Notes: generated from the sequence alone by a model not told the origin. 64,000 nucleotides of DNA from Cupriavidus gilardii (GCF_008801915.1 NZ_VZOV01000011.1:100286-164285); one strand, 5' to 3'. Positions 9,357-18,037 are shown, counted from the stretch's first letter. A program made the numbers and translations.

Positions 9357-10007
9357 TTAGCCGACGTCGATCAGATGATCGGCGACGAAGGGGTTGTCGC
9401 GCCGTTCGTCGCCGAAGGTCGAGACCGGTCCATGGCCGGGCACGAAGGTCACGTCGTCGCCCAGCGGCCAGAGCCTGGTACGGATCGAGCGGATCAGGTC
9501 GGCGTGGTTGCCACGCGGGAAGTCGGTGCGGCCGATCGAACCGGCGAACAGCACGTCGCCGACGATGGCCAGGCGATGCGGCCGGGAGAAGAACACCACA
9601 TGGCCGGGCGTATGGCCGGGGCAATGGTAGACCTCCAGCGTTTCTTCGCCGAACTGCACGGTATCGCCCTGATCCAGCCAGCGATCGGGTTCGAACGCCT
9701 CGGCGTGGCCAAAGCCGAAGCGCTTGGTCTGCTCGGGCAGCTGGTCGATCCAGAACTGCTCGTCGCGATGCGGTCCTTCGATCGGCACGCCGAACTCGCG
9801 CGAGAGCGCGGCGGCACCGGCGCAATGGTCCAGATGGCCGTGCGTCAGCAGGATCTTTTCCAGCGTCACGCCCTGCTCCTTCAGCGCGGCCTGGATCCGG
9901 TCCAGATCGCCGCCGGGATCGCAGACCGCGGCGCGCCCGCTGCGCTCGTCGATCAGCAGCGAGCAATTCTGTTGGAAAGGCGTGACGGGAATCAGCAGGA
10001 CTTTCAT
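9357..10007 (-). CDS. MBL-fold metallo-hydrolase, glyoxalase II-like
   Basis: 216 aa from ATG 10007 (longer frame to 10121 is Pro/Arg-rich and not family-like). Metallo-beta-lactamase motifs in order: 'THGHLDHCAG' (HxHxDH), 'GHTPGH', 'VGDVLFAGSIGRTDFPRG' and 'PGHGP'. This is the compact YcbL/GloB-like branch, about 210 aa, lacking the C-terminal domain of true glyoxalase II. It probably hydrolyses a glutathione or other thioester. It precedes the exonuclease gene in an apparent operon and is divergent from rlpA. Confidence 0.9.
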   Translation of the reverse strand: MKVLLIPVTPFQQNCSLLIDERSGRAAVCDPGGDLDRIQAALKEQGVTLEKILLTHGHLDHCAGAAALSREFGVPIEGPHRDEQFWIDQLPEQTKRFGFGHAEAFEPDRWLDQGDTVQFGEETLEVYHCPGHTPGHVVFFSRPHRLAIVGDVLFAGSIGRTDFPRGNHADLIRSIRTRLWPLGDDVTFVPGHGPVSTFGDERRDNPFVADHLIDVG

Positions 10008-10307
10008 CGTCGGGCAGGTGGTGCGAACGCGCGGAGGCCGCGGCCGGTGGGGTGGATCTGGCGTCATGGCCGAGTGGACGGCCTGTGTCGTCGCATTGTA
10101 GCGTCGGCCTTTGATAGACATCGCCGGGTCAGAACTTTGTGGCGAGTAGTGCCTTTTCGTTGCGTCGAGGGCAACGGCAGGGATAGTCCGGAGAATCCCC
10201 GCAATCCGTTGTCAGTTCGGGGATTGCGAGCAATTGCACGCCGTAGCCAGACAATTCGTAACAAAATCACTGTAAATCGCGCGGACGACCGATGTTAGAC
10301 TCGCGCG
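10008..10307. promoter_or_regulatory. intergenic region upstream of rlpA with a hairpin
   Basis: 300 bases between divergent genes. The only structure I see is at 10194-10228: CGCAATCC (10200-10207) pairs with GGATTGCG (10221-10228), 8 bp, while the overlapping AATCCCC (10194-10200) could instead pair with GGGGATT (10219-10225). The two pairings exclude each other. No gene and no clear promoter box were seen. Confidence 0.3.
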
Positions 10308-11150
10308 ATGCTTTGGCCGACCCACCCCCTGACCCATGCTCGCCGCGCGCTCCGCTACGGCTTTCACGCCGTCTGCGCGTTGACGCTGGCCGCCTGCGCG
10401 GTGTCGCCGAACGACAATCCCGATGGCGCCGCCGCCGACCAGAATGCGGCGCCGACGGCTGCCACGCCCGCTGCGAAGCAGGCGCAGGCGCGCAAGTCCC
10501 GATCCCCGAACCAGGACAATCGCGCCGCCGCCGGCAACGAGCCGTCTACCGCCGCCAATACCGAAACGCCGGCCCCGACCGGGTCGTGGCGCCTGTTCAG
10601 CTGGGGCGACGACGACAGCAGCGACAGCGAGTCCGCGTCGCGCGGTACACCGCGCGGCTCGTCGCTGGAAGGCCTGCGCGCGGATATCGGCACCTTCGAG
10701 CAGCGCGGCACGGCCTCGTGGTACGGCAAGCAATTCCATGGCCGCAAGACCGCCAACGGCGAGCGCTTCGACATGGGCGCGATGACCGCGGCCCATCCGT
10801 CGCTGCCGCTGGATAGCTGGGTGCTGGTGCGCAACCTGCGCAACGACAAGGTGGCGGTGCTGCGCATCAATGACCGTGGCCCGTATCACGGCAACCGCGT
10901 GCTCGACGTGTCGTATCGCGCGGCCAAGCGGCTCGGCTTTGTCGACCGCGGGCACACCCAGGTCGAAATCCGCCGGCTGTCGCGCACCGAACTGGCCGCG
11001 CTCGGGCCGCTGCGCGAACCGGGCATGGACGATGGCGCCACCGATGGCGGCGGCGACGGCGTGGACGACGACACCGCGGCCAGGCCGGTCAAGCCCAAGC
11101 GCGTGGTGCTGAAGACCCGCAAGACGGCCAGCAAGGCGAATGCTCGCTGA
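10308..11150 (+). CDS. rlpA: RlpA-like septal ring lytic transglycosylase (lipoprotein)
   Basis: 280 aa. The N-terminus has a lipoprotein signal with lipobox 'LAAC' near residue 28, then about 90 residues of low-complexity Ala/Pro/Asn linker, then the double-psi beta-barrel domain: 'ASWYGKQFHGRKTANGE', 'MTAAHPSLPLDSWVLVRNL', 'INDRGPYHGNRVLDVSYRAA'. RlpA cuts peptidoglycan strands lacking stem peptides at division septa, in the periplasm. The C-terminal SPOR domain of the E. coli protein is absent; instead there is a short basic tail, as in other short members. Confidence 0.9.
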   Translation: MLWPTHPLTHARRALRYGFHAVCALTLAACAVSPNDNPDGAAADQNAAPTAATPAAKQAQARKSRSPNQDNRAAAGNEPSTAANTETPAPTGSWRLFSWGDDDSSDSESASRGTPRGSSLEGLRADIGTFEQRGTASWYGKQFHGRKTANGERFDMGAMTAAHPSLPLDSWVLVRNLRNDKVAVLRINDRGPYHGNRVLDVSYRAAKRLGFVDRGHTQVEIRRLSRTELAALGPLREPGMDDGATDGGGDGVDDDTAARPVKPKRVVLKTRKTASKANAR

Positions 11151-11376
11151 GGCCGGATTCCCTTTTCTCGCCTCCTTCCTCGCGCACCGGCGCGGCTCCG
11201 GCTGCGTCGTCGCCGCCGACCCGGCGACCCGCGGCATCGGTGTTTGCCTCGGTCACCACGTTGGTCTCTTCGCCGGTTCCACCCGGCACCTTCACCGGAG
11301 CGCCTGAGCGGCGCGGACCACGATGCCGGCGCGCATGGCTCCGCCTCGCATCTTTCCGGTCTGCATCCTTCCGACC

Positions 11377-12276
11377 TTATTCCTGCTCGCGGCGCGCCAG
11401 CGCCATCCGATAGAGCGCCTGGGTATCGGCCCCGGTGATCGCCGCGGCCAGCTTGGCGGCGCGCTTGGCCGGCAACTCCTCCAGCAGCAGCCCCAGTACC
11501 CGCTGCGCGTTCGCGTCCAGCGCGGCCTCGCCCTTGGCCGGTGCGCCGGCTCCCTCGATCACCAGCACGAACTCGCCCTTGCCCCTGCCCGCATCGGCGG
11601 CCAGCCAGGCCGGTGCGTCGGCGACCGTCATCGTCTCGGCCTGCTCGAACAGCTTGGTCAGTTCCCGGCCGATCAGCAGCCGGCGCGCCGGCGGCAGCTG
11701 CTGCGCGAGCGCGGCCAGCGTGTCGGCAATGCGGTGCGGCGCTTCGTAGATGACCCAGGCATGCTCCAGCGTCGCCAGCGCGGCGATCGCGTCGGTGCGC
11801 GCCTTGGCCTTGCTCGGCAGGAAGCCGGCAAAGGTGAAGCGGCCGGCGCCGGTGTCGAGCATCTCGCCGGCAACCGACAGCGCGGCGATGGCGGCGCTCG
11901 GTCCGGGCAGCGGCACCACGCGATGGCCGGCGGCGCGCACCGCTTCGACCAGCCGCGCGCCGGGGTCGGAAATCCCGGGCGTGCCGGCATCCGAGACATA
12001 GGCGATGCGCTCGCCCGCCGCGAGCCGCTCGGCCACGCGCGCGCCGGCCTCGCGCTCGTTGTGCTCGTGCACCGCCAGCAACGGCCGCTGCAGACCCAGC
12101 CGCGACAGCAGCTGGCCGGTATTGCGGGTGTCCTCGCAGGCGATCGCGTCGGCAAGGCCGAGCACATGCAGCGCCCGCAGCGTCAGGTCGGCGAGATTGC
12201 CGATCGGCGTGGCGACGACGTACAGCGTGCCGGTGGGATAGGACTGGCCGGTTGCCAGCGAGATCCAGTCAGTCAT
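11377..12276 (-). CDS. rsmI: 16S rRNA (cytidine(1402)-2'-O)-methyltransferase
   Basis: 299 aa from ATG 12276, the start that gives the standard N-terminus ahead of 'VATPIGNLADLTLRAL'. Tetrapyrrole-methylase fold with the RsmI hallmarks 'CEDTRNTGQLLSRLG', 'YVSDAGTPGISDPGARL', 'PLPGPSAAIAALSVAG' and 'YEAPHRIADTLAAL'. It methylates the ribose of C1402 in the decoding centre using S-adenosylmethionine. It is divergent from yraN with 18 bases between starts, the usual arrangement in proteobacteria. Confidence 0.96.
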   Translation of the reverse strand: MTDWISLATGQSYPTGTLYVVATPIGNLADLTLRALHVLGLADAIACEDTRNTGQLLSRLGLQRPLLAVHEHNEREAGARVAERLAAGERIAYVSDAGTPGISDPGARLVEAVRAAGHRVVPLPGPSAAIAALSVAGEMLDTGAGRFTFAGFLPSKAKARTDAIAALATLEHAWVIYEAPHRIADTLAALAQQLPPARRLLIGRELTKLFEQAETMTVADAPAWLAADAGRGKGEFVLVIEGAGAPAKGEAALDANAQRVLGLLLEELPAKRAAKLAAAITGADTQALYRMALARREQE

Positions 12277-12294
12277 GCTTGAGAACTTCCGTTG

Positions 12295-12726
12295 ATGCGC
12301 ACATTCAAAACCTCGGCACGCGACCCGGCACGCGGTTCGGCCACAGAGCGGGCCAAGGACGGCACGAAGGACACGGCGAAAGCGCGCGGCGAACGCGCCG
12401 AGGCGCGGGCGCTGGCCTATCTGCAAGGCCAGGGCCTGGCGCTGGTGGTGCGCAATTATCGCTGCAAAGGCGGCGAGCTGGACCTGGTGATGCGCGCGCC
12501 CGATGGCACGCTGGTCTTCGTCGAGGTCCGTTCCCGCAGCAGCGATGCGTTTGGCGGCGCGCTGGCCAGCATCACGACGACCAAGCGCCAGCGCATCCTG
12601 CAGGCGGCCAATCACTATCTGGCGACGCTGGACCACGCGCCGCGCTGCCGGCTCGATGTGGTCGCGATCGGACCGCGGCGGCTCGAATGGCTGCGCGATG
12701 CGTTCGGCGCGGGCGAGCCGGAATGA
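12295..12726 (+). CDS. yraN: YraN/UPF0102 family protein
   Basis: 143 aa from ATG 12295 (a TTG lies directly before it). It has the restriction-endonuclease-like fold motifs of the family: '[19 protein letters not shown]', '[14 protein letters not shown]' and '[10 protein letters not shown]', the Glu-Asp-Glu-x-Lys-like pattern 'GELDLV...VFVEVR'. Biochemical role is not established; the position beside rsmI is conserved in many proteobacteria. The next gene is the BON lipoprotein, without the SIS-domain gene commonly found between them in related bacteria. Confidence 0.92.
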   Translation: MRTFKTSARDPARGSATERAKDGTKDTAKARGERAEARALAYLQGQGLALVVRNYRCKGGELDLVMRAPDGTLVFVEVRSRSSDAFGGALASITTTKRQRILQAANHYLATLDHAPRCRLDVVAIGPRRLEWLRDAFGAGEPE

Positions 12727-12897
12727 CCGGGCAGCGCTTCGTCGCCGGGCGCTTGCATGGCACGGTGGCCGCTGCGGCCAGGCTGTCCGTCATAATGCGC
12801 GTTGCGGCGCACGGCCGACCGGGCATGCCCGAGCGCGGCACAGGCCGCCGTGCCGGCTGCCGATCCTCTTTCGCATTACCGCTACAGCAAGGAACGC

Positions 12898-13803
12898 ATG
12901 AAGACTTCGCTTTTTTCGCGCGACGCGCTCGCTGAATCGACGCCGGGCCGTGCCCAGCCCGTCCGCGGCGCCAGCCGATTGGCCGCCATCGCCCGCGCCG
13001 CCGCCACCGCCACGCTGATGCTGACGGCCGCCACGCAGTTGAGCGGCTGCTTTCCGGTGATCGCCGGTGCCATGGGCGCCGGCGTGATGAGCGCCACCGA
13101 CCGCCGGCCGACGTCGATCCAGGCGGTCGACCGCGGCCTGCAGCTCGAGATCGAAAACACGCTGGCGACGCGCTACAGCGGCGCCGCGCGCGTCAACGTC
13201 ACGGTGTTCAACAAGAAGGTGCTGCTGACCGGCGAGGTCAAGGACACCAGCCTGCGCCAGCAGATCGAGCAGTACGTCCGCGGCCTGCCGAACGCCCGCG
13301 AGGTCGTCAACGAGCTGGAAGTCGTGTCGTCGCCATCGTTCGCGGCGCAGAGCCAGGACGCCTTCGTGACCAGCAAGGTCAAGACGATGCTGATGACGGC
13401 CGAAGGCGTGCCGTCGAATTCCACCAAGGTCACCACCGAGCGCGGCGTGGTCTATCTGATGGGCCTGGTGACCCGTCCCGAGGGCGATCGGGCCACCGAG
13501 ACGGCGCGCAATGTCGGCGGCGTCAGCAAGGTAGTCAAGGTATTCGACTACATCGACGAAACCGAGCGCGCCCGCCTGGACGCGGCCGCATCGTCGCAGA
13601 ACGCGGCGCCGGGCGAACCGGTCGGCGGCACCCCGGCACCGGTGCAGACCGCGCCGGGCTCCGCGGCGCCGACCGCCCCCGCCCCCGTCGGCGCCGACCT
13701 GTCTTCGCCGGTAACAACGTCGACCACCGCGCCGACCACCGCGCCGACGACGTCGCCCGTCCCGGGCTCGGTCAGCCTGCCTCCGGGCCGCAACCTGCCG
13801 TGA
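12898..13803 (+). CDS. BON-domain outer-membrane lipoprotein (DolP/YraP-like)
   Basis: 301 aa from ATG 12898 (AAGGAA upstream). Lipobox 'LSGC' follows a hydrophobic signal near residue 42; two BON domains follow (about 70-140 'NTLATRYSGAARVNVTVFNK' and 145-225 'FVTSKVKTMLMTAEGVPSNS'), each with the central Gly of the fold. The last 75 residues are a Pro/Thr/Ala-rich tail not found in E. coli DolP. Homologues sit at the outer membrane and help maintain its barrier and the BAM complex. It follows yraN on the same strand. Confidence 0.9.
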   Translation: MKTSLFSRDALAESTPGRAQPVRGASRLAAIARAAATATLMLTAATQLSGCFPVIAGAMGAGVMSATDRRPTSIQAVDRGLQLEIENTLATRYSGAARVNVTVFNKKVLLTGEVKDTSLRQQIEQYVRGLPNAREVVNELEVVSSPSFAAQSQDAFVTSKVKTMLMTAEGVPSNSTKVTTERGVVYLMGLVTRPEGDRATETARNVGGVSKVVKVFDYIDETERARLDAAASSQNAAPGEPVGGTPAPVQTAPGSAAPTAPAPVGADLSSPVTTSTTAPTTAPTTSPVPGSVSLPPGRNLP

Positions 13804-14115
13804 TTCCGTCCTGAGCCTGCCTGACCGCACAGGCGCGCCGGTGATCCTTCGATCCGGCCCGGCGCGCCTTGCTCCGTCCCTCCGCCGTCCGGCTCCCTCC
13901 CGCCGCGCCTCCGGCTGACCTACGCTGGTGTTGCGGCGGCCCAATGGCGTTCGCCGCCCGACTATCTGCGAAAACCGCAGTACGCCCGCGCCGGTTGATG
14001 TGATAGGGTTGCCCTGCCTTGCGCGTCACACACGCGCCCGACCGGCCTGTCGTTCGTCCGGTCCGCGCCGCGCGGCCGATCGATGCGCCGAGGTGCCGAT
14101 TCGAGGAGCGAGACC
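13804..14115. other. intergenic region with GC-rich hairpin after the BON gene
   Basis: 312 bases without a gene. GGCGCGCCGG (13832-13841) pairs perfectly with CCGGCGCGCC (13859-13868), a 10-bp stem followed by TTGC; this may end the BON transcript although the T run is minimal. The ribosome site of the next gene is GAGGAG at 14102-14107. Nothing else was recognised between 13870 and 14095. Confidence 0.4.
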
Positions 14116-14445
14116 ATGAAGAACAACAATCCCCCGCGAACCGCCGCGGCTTGCCTGGCCGCCATGGCGATGCTCGCGATGGCGCCGGCCAGTGCCGCCG
14201 ATGCCACGACCGAGCAGGCCCGCAACTGGGCGGCCGCCTGCGCCGCCTGCCACGGCCCTTCCGGCCGTGCACCCGCCGGAAGCCCGGTGCCGGGACTGGC
14301 CGGCCGGCCGCAGTCCTATCTGATCGAACAGATGCAGGCGTTCAAGACCGGCAAGCGCGAGGCCACGGTGATGCACCAGATCGCCAAGGGCTATACCGAC
14401 GAGCAGATCGCAGCGATGGCGAAGTGGTTCGCCGCGGTCAAGTAA
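14116..14445 (+). CDS. fccA: flavocytochrome c sulfide dehydrogenase, cytochrome subunit
   Basis: 109 aa from ATG 14116. Sec signal peptide (cut near 'ASA-A', residue 27) then a class I cytochrome c with the heme site C42AACH46 and the family pattern 'HGPSGRAPAGSPVPGLAGRP' plus 'IAKGYTDEQIAAMAKWF'. This is the small periplasmic cytochrome that pairs with the flavoprotein encoded 33 bases downstream and passes electrons from sulfide to the respiratory chain. It resembles a single heme domain of FccA. The linked sox genes support a sulfur-oxidation role. Confidence 0.88.
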   Translation: MKNNNPPRTAAACLAAMAMLAMAPASAADATTEQARNWAAACAACHGPSGRAPAGSPVPGLAGRPQSYLIEQMQAFKTGKREATVMHQIAKGYTDEQIAAMAKWFAAVK

Positions 14446-14478
14446 TGCGGTCCCAGGAACGAGCAAGGGGAGGCTGAC

Positions 14479-15774
14479 ATGCAACGACGCAAATTTCTCG
14501 GTGCGGCCGCAGCCGCCGCGGCGGTCGGCCCGGCGACCCTCGGCACGCTGCTCGGCGGCTGCGCCAGCGCCGGCACGTCCCGCGCCAGCGGTGGCAAGGT
14601 GGTGGTGGTCGGCGGCGGCTACGGCGGCGCGACCGCCGCGCGCTATCTGCGCGAGTGGAGCGACAACACGATCGACGTGACGCTGGTCGAGCCGAACCCG
14701 ACGTTCATCTCCTGCCCGCTGTCGAACCTGGTGCTGGGCGGCAGCAAGCGGATCGAGGACCTGACGATCTCCTACGATGCGCTGAGCCGGCGCCACGGGG
14801 TCAAGGTCGTGCGCGACACCGTCGCCGCGATCGACCCGTCGAAGCGCCAGGTACGCCTGGCCAGCGGCGCCACGCTGCCGTACGACCGCCTGGTGCTGTC
14901 TCCGGGCGTCGACTTCATGCCCGACGACGTGCCGGGACTGAAGCGGCCCGGCGGCGACCAGATCCTGCACGCATGGAAGGCCGGCCCGCAGACCGTGGCG
15001 CTGCGCCGCCAGCTCGAAGCGATGCGCGACGGCGGCACCTATGCGCTGACGGTGCCGCTCGCGCCTTACCGCTGCCCGCCGGGACCGTACGAGCGTGCCT
15101 GCCAGGTGGCGCACTATTTCAGCCAGGCCAAGCCGCGCAGCAAGGTGCTGATCCTCGACGCGAACCCCGACGTGACATCGAAGGCCGCGCTGTTCAAGCA
15201 GGTCTGGGCCAGCAAGTACAAGGGCATCGTCGAATACCGGCCGCAATACCGGACCGTCGATATCGACCCGGCCACGCGCACGCTGAAGTTCGAGGTCCAG
15301 GACGACGAGCGGGTCGACGTCGCCAACGTGGTGCCGGCCCAGCGCGCCGGCGCGATCGCGGTCAATACCGGGCTGGCCACCGCCAACGGCCGCTGGTGCG
15401 AGGTCGATTTCCTGACCTTCGAATCGAAGGCCGTGCCGAACATCCACGTGCTCGGCGACGCCATCCAGATCGCGCCGCTGATGCCGAAGTCCGGCCACAT
15501 GGCGAACCAGCACGGCAAGATCGCGGCGGCCGCGATCGTCGCGCTGTTGTCGGGAAGGCAGCCCAATCCCGAGCCGCTGTACAACAACACCTGCTACAGC
15601 TTCACGTCCGATCGCGAAGTGATCCACGTCGCCAGCGTGCATCGCTACGATCCGCAGAAGAAGACGATGGTGACGGTGCCGGACTCCGGCGGCGTGTCGA
15701 CGGCGCCCAATACGCTCGAAGGCACCTACGCGTTCGCCTGGGCCAACGCGATCTGGGCGGACGCGCTCGGATAA
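14479..15774 (+). CDS. fccB: flavocytochrome c sulfide dehydrogenase, flavoprotein subunit (SoxF/FccB)
   Basis: 431 aa. Tat signal 'QRRKFLGAAAAAAAVG', FAD-binding 'GKVVVVGGGYGGATAARYL', then the conserved cysteines of FCSD: 'FISCPLSNLVLGG' (cysteine that carries covalent FAD in known enzymes), 'PYRCPPGPYERACQV' and 'YNNTCYSFTSD' (redox-active pair). 'IHVLGDAIQ' is the second FAD/NAD motif and the C-terminal FCSD domain closes the protein. It oxidises sulfide to sulfur in the periplasm with the cytochrome encoded just upstream (AGGGGAGG ribosome site at 14465-14472). Other readings such as sulfide:quinone reductase are less likely because of the Tat signal and partner cytochrome. Confidence 0.93.
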   Translation: MQRRKFLGAAAAAAAVGPATLGTLLGGCASAGTSRASGGKVVVVGGGYGGATAARYLREWSDNTIDVTLVEPNPTFISCPLSNLVLGGSKRIEDLTISYDALSRRHGVKVVRDTVAAIDPSKRQVRLASGATLPYDRLVLSPGVDFMPDDVPGLKRPGGDQILHAWKAGPQTVALRRQLEAMRDGGTYALTVPLAPYRCPPGPYERACQVAHYFSQAKPRSKVLILDANPDVTSKAALFKQVWASKYKGIVEYRPQYRTVDIDPATRTLKFEVQDDERVDVANVVPAQRAGAIAVNTGLATANGRWCEVDFLTFESKAVPNIHVLGDAIQIAPLMPKSGHMANQHGKIAAAAIVALLSGRQPNPEPLYNNTCYSFTSDREVIHVASVHRYDPQKKTMVTVPDSGGVSTAPNTLEGTYAFAWANAIWADALG

Positions 15775-15823
15775 GCCCGGATAAGCGCCCGGATAAGCGC
15801 CCGGGTAGCGCCCGGGCAGCGCC
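15767..15823 (+). repeat. short tandem repeat after fccB
   Basis: About five copies of a degenerate 12-base unit (CCGGATAAGCGC) start within the last codons of fccB; the first copy supplies its stop codon TAA. Later copies drift to CCGGGTAGCGC and CCGGGCAGCGC. The unit can pair with itself only weakly, so it is probably a slippage product. Confidence 0.7.
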
Positions 15824-15853
15824 GCGCCAGGCGAGGACTCGGCAATGCCGGCA

Positions 15854-17266
15854 TCAAGCCACCGCAAATGACGTGACGGCTGCGGCGTCGCGCCGCGGCT
15901 TGCTGCTTGCGCCGGCATGAATCTCCTCGCGTGCGCCATAGCGGCTGGTGCATACGCGGCTCCATGTGTCGATGACGGGCGAAATGCGGCAATACTGCGC
16001 GACGTAGTTCTTGTTCGGATGCGTGCGCAGCAGCGGCTGCAACGGTTTGGTGTCGCCGTCCGCCGCGATGGCGTCCCGCGCCGACTTGTCGATGGCGGTC
16101 GCGATGACCGAGTGGCCCCAGACCAGCTGCAGCGCACTGCGCGACAAGGCCGTGCCGGGTTGCGCCTGCTTTTCCACGGCAGTGCCCGTCAGAAACGCCG
16201 TCACCTTGCGCCCGTTTTCCGGGCTGATGCGCCAGCCGTTGCCGAGCGGATCCATATGAAGCAGGTCCAGCAGGGATAGTCGTATCCGATCGCTGGTCGG
16301 CTTATCCGACAGCACGAAGTTCATCGCGCGGTGATATGCCCCCAGGCCGCACGCGACGTGATCGTTCGCCAGGATGGCCGCGTCCTCGCTCGTCGCCACG
16401 GTGTCGCGCAGCGCTATCCACAGTCGCGGCACGCGGTCCTGGCCCGCACGGTCGATGGCAAAGGACGAGTGCGCCCCCTGAATCAGGAAGGGCAGCACCC
16501 GCCTGCGGGCATCGCTGAACGACATGCCGCGGATTTCGTTGGCCAGTGTGTCGGCAATACGCTGGATGGTCGCATCGTCGTCCAGCATGCGGCACAGGCC
16601 GGCCACCGCGCTTCCCTGGTGCATCGGATCACCGGTTTCCGCGAGAGAAAGAATGTGCCGGCTGGTGCTGCACAACGCGACGAGCCGCCGAATGTTGACG
16701 GCGTCGCGCCACGCCGCTTCGGCGACGATCGGCACGGAGATCGAGACGGCAATACGTTCGAGCGCGGAGCGATCGCCCTTTCGGCCGGCCGTCCGAATGC
16801 GCGCCAATGCCGCCGACGCGTCCCGGATGACCTCCATGGAAGCCGCCATGCAGGCAATGTTCTCGCTTGCCTCGGTTCGCTTTCCTTGCCCGATCGAATC
16901 CACTGCGAGTCCATAGAGGCTGTCCACGTACCGGAACGTGTGGAACTGTGTCTCGGTCAGCAATACCTGGCCGTCCAGGCCGATGCCCCGAAACACCTTG
17001 TCGAACAGTTTCCTGCAGAGGCTGCGCTGTTTTTGCACCGCTTCATCGAGCTCTGCAATGGCGCGCGTCGGCCGCTTTGCAAGCGGCGGCGTCAGATAGC
17101 GCAGACGGCCCGAATAGGGGCCGATCTGCACGGCGCCCCTTGTTTCGAAGTACGGCGCCGTAGAGCCCATCGCGCCGGCCGCGTCGCCATGTGCGGCGGC
17201 TGCCGTGCCTTCGGCGGCTTGCAATAGCGCCTCGTGGGAACTGGGAGTCGGATAGATCCGGGCCAT
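15854..17266 (-). CDS. hypothetical protein, possible secreted effector
   Basis: 470 aa from ATG 17266, preceded by AGGAGC. No family recognised. The first 45 residues are rich in Ser, Thr, Ala and Pro with little charge, lacking a Sec or Tat signal; the rest is mostly predicted helix with scattered cysteines, 'VLPFLIQGAHSSFAID' near 255 and 'HVACGLGAYHRAMNF' near 320. There are no membrane helices. It is the only - strand gene in the sulfur region, lies between fccB and soxR, and its codon choice is less GC-biased than its neighbours; these are signs of insertion. A type III effector-like nature is only a guess from the N-terminal composition. Confidence 0.65.
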   Translation of the reverse strand: MARIYPTPSSHEALLQAAEGTAAAAHGDAAGAMGSTAPYFETRGAVQIGPYSGRLRYLTPPLAKRPTRAIAELDEAVQKQRSLCRKLFDKVFRGIGLDGQVLLTETQFHTFRYVDSLYGLAVDSIGQGKRTEASENIACMAASMEVIRDASAALARIRTAGRKGDRSALERIAVSISVPIVAEAAWRDAVNIRRLVALCSTSRHILSLAETGDPMHQGSAVAGLCRMLDDDATIQRIADTLANEIRGMSFSDARRRVLPFLIQGAHSSFAIDRAGQDRVPRLWIALRDTVATSEDAAILANDHVACGLGAYHRAMNFVLSDKPTSDRIRLSLLDLLHMDPLGNGWRISPENGRKVTAFLTGTAVEKQAQPGTALSRSALQLVWGHSVIATAIDKSARDAIAADGDTKPLQPLLRTHPNKNYVAQYCRISPVIDTWSRVCTSRYGAREEIHAGASSKPRRDAAAVTSFAVA

Positions 17267-17474
17267 GTTTCGGTGCTCCTTCGTCGTGGTGGAGGAGCGC
17301 AATGTATGGGCGCCGAGTACCGCGGCTCGATCGTCGAATGCCGCGGACTTTAGCAAGGCTGCGAGCATGGCCTCGACTCTCACGACGCTGCGGGGCGGCG
17401 GCCACATGACTCGAGATGGCCCGAGATGGCCGGCGTGGCCTGAGCGCCACCATCGCCGCAGGCGGGGTAAACGA

Positions 17475-17504
17475 TATATGCGTCATCACGCATATACGCA
17501 TATA
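17475..17504 (+). promoter_or_regulatory. SoxR/ArsR-type operator upstream of soxR
   Basis: TATATGCGT (17475-17483) and ACGCATATA (17488-17496) are a perfect 9-bp inverted repeat with a 4-base spacer, and a further ACGCATATA (17496-17504) follows head to tail sharing one base. AT-centred repeats of this kind are typical targets of ArsR/SmtB repressors, and such a repressor starts 10 bases downstream. The site probably also overlaps the promoter, giving autoregulation of the whole sox transcript. Confidence 0.75.
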
Positions 17505-17513
17505 GTGAATCGC

Positions 17514-17912
17514 ATGAACGAACTGGACCGCGTCTTCGAACAGGTGTCGCATTACTTCGCGCTGCTGGCCGAGCCGACGCGGCTGAAGATCCTGCACGCG
17601 CTGTGCGACGGCGAGAAGCCGGTCGGCGCGGTGGTCGAGACGGTCGGTTCGTCGCAGGCCAATGTGTCGCGCCACCTGAACGCGATGTTCCGCTCCGGCG
17701 TGCTGGCGCGGCGCAAAGAAGCGAACCTGGTGTACTACGCGATCGCCGACCAGAGCGTGGTGGAGCTGTGCCGGACCGTGTGCGTGCAGGTTGCCGCGCG
17801 GATCGAGGACGACGCGCAGCAGGTCGCGATGGTGGACCGCTTCATGCCCGCGGAGCCCAAGCGGCGCACGGCCGCACGGCGCAAGCCGGGGGCTGCCGCC
17901 GCGGCGCGCTGA
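17514..17912 (+). CDS. soxR: SoxR, ArsR-family repressor of the sox genes
   Basis: 132 aa from ATG 17514. Winged helix of the ArsR/SmtB family: 'HYFALLAEPTRLKILHALC', recognition helix 'SSQANVSRHLNAMFRSGVL' and wing 'RRKEANLVYYAIAD'. A conserved cysteine pair (Cys near residue 31 in 'ALCDGEK' and those in 'ELCRTVCVQV') could sense sulfur species, as SoxR proteins of lithotrophs are described to do through thiols. C-terminus is basic, Ala-rich. It heads the sox cluster, with its operator immediately upstream. Note this is unrelated to the MerR-type SoxR of E. coli. Confidence 0.88.
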   Translation: MNELDRVFEQVSHYFALLAEPTRLKILHALCDGEKPVGAVVETVGSSQANVSRHLNAMFRSGVLARRKEANLVYYAIADQSVVELCRTVCVQVAARIEDDAQQVAMVDRFMPAEPKRRTAARRKPGAAAAAR

Positions 17913-18037
17913 GCGCGGCAAGCCGCGAGCAGGACCAGGCGCGCATCGGTCCCCACCGGCGCGCGCGACCCAATACGAACAAGGCATGCCGACCGCGCCC
18001 GCACCGGAGCGCGGCGAGCGGCCGGAGGAGACCGAAC

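Noticed and set aside
17314..17338. Possible hrpII box (TTCG-N16-TTCG) upstream of the effector-like gene
   Set aside because: One TTCG is present on the - strand, but no second copy at the right distance.
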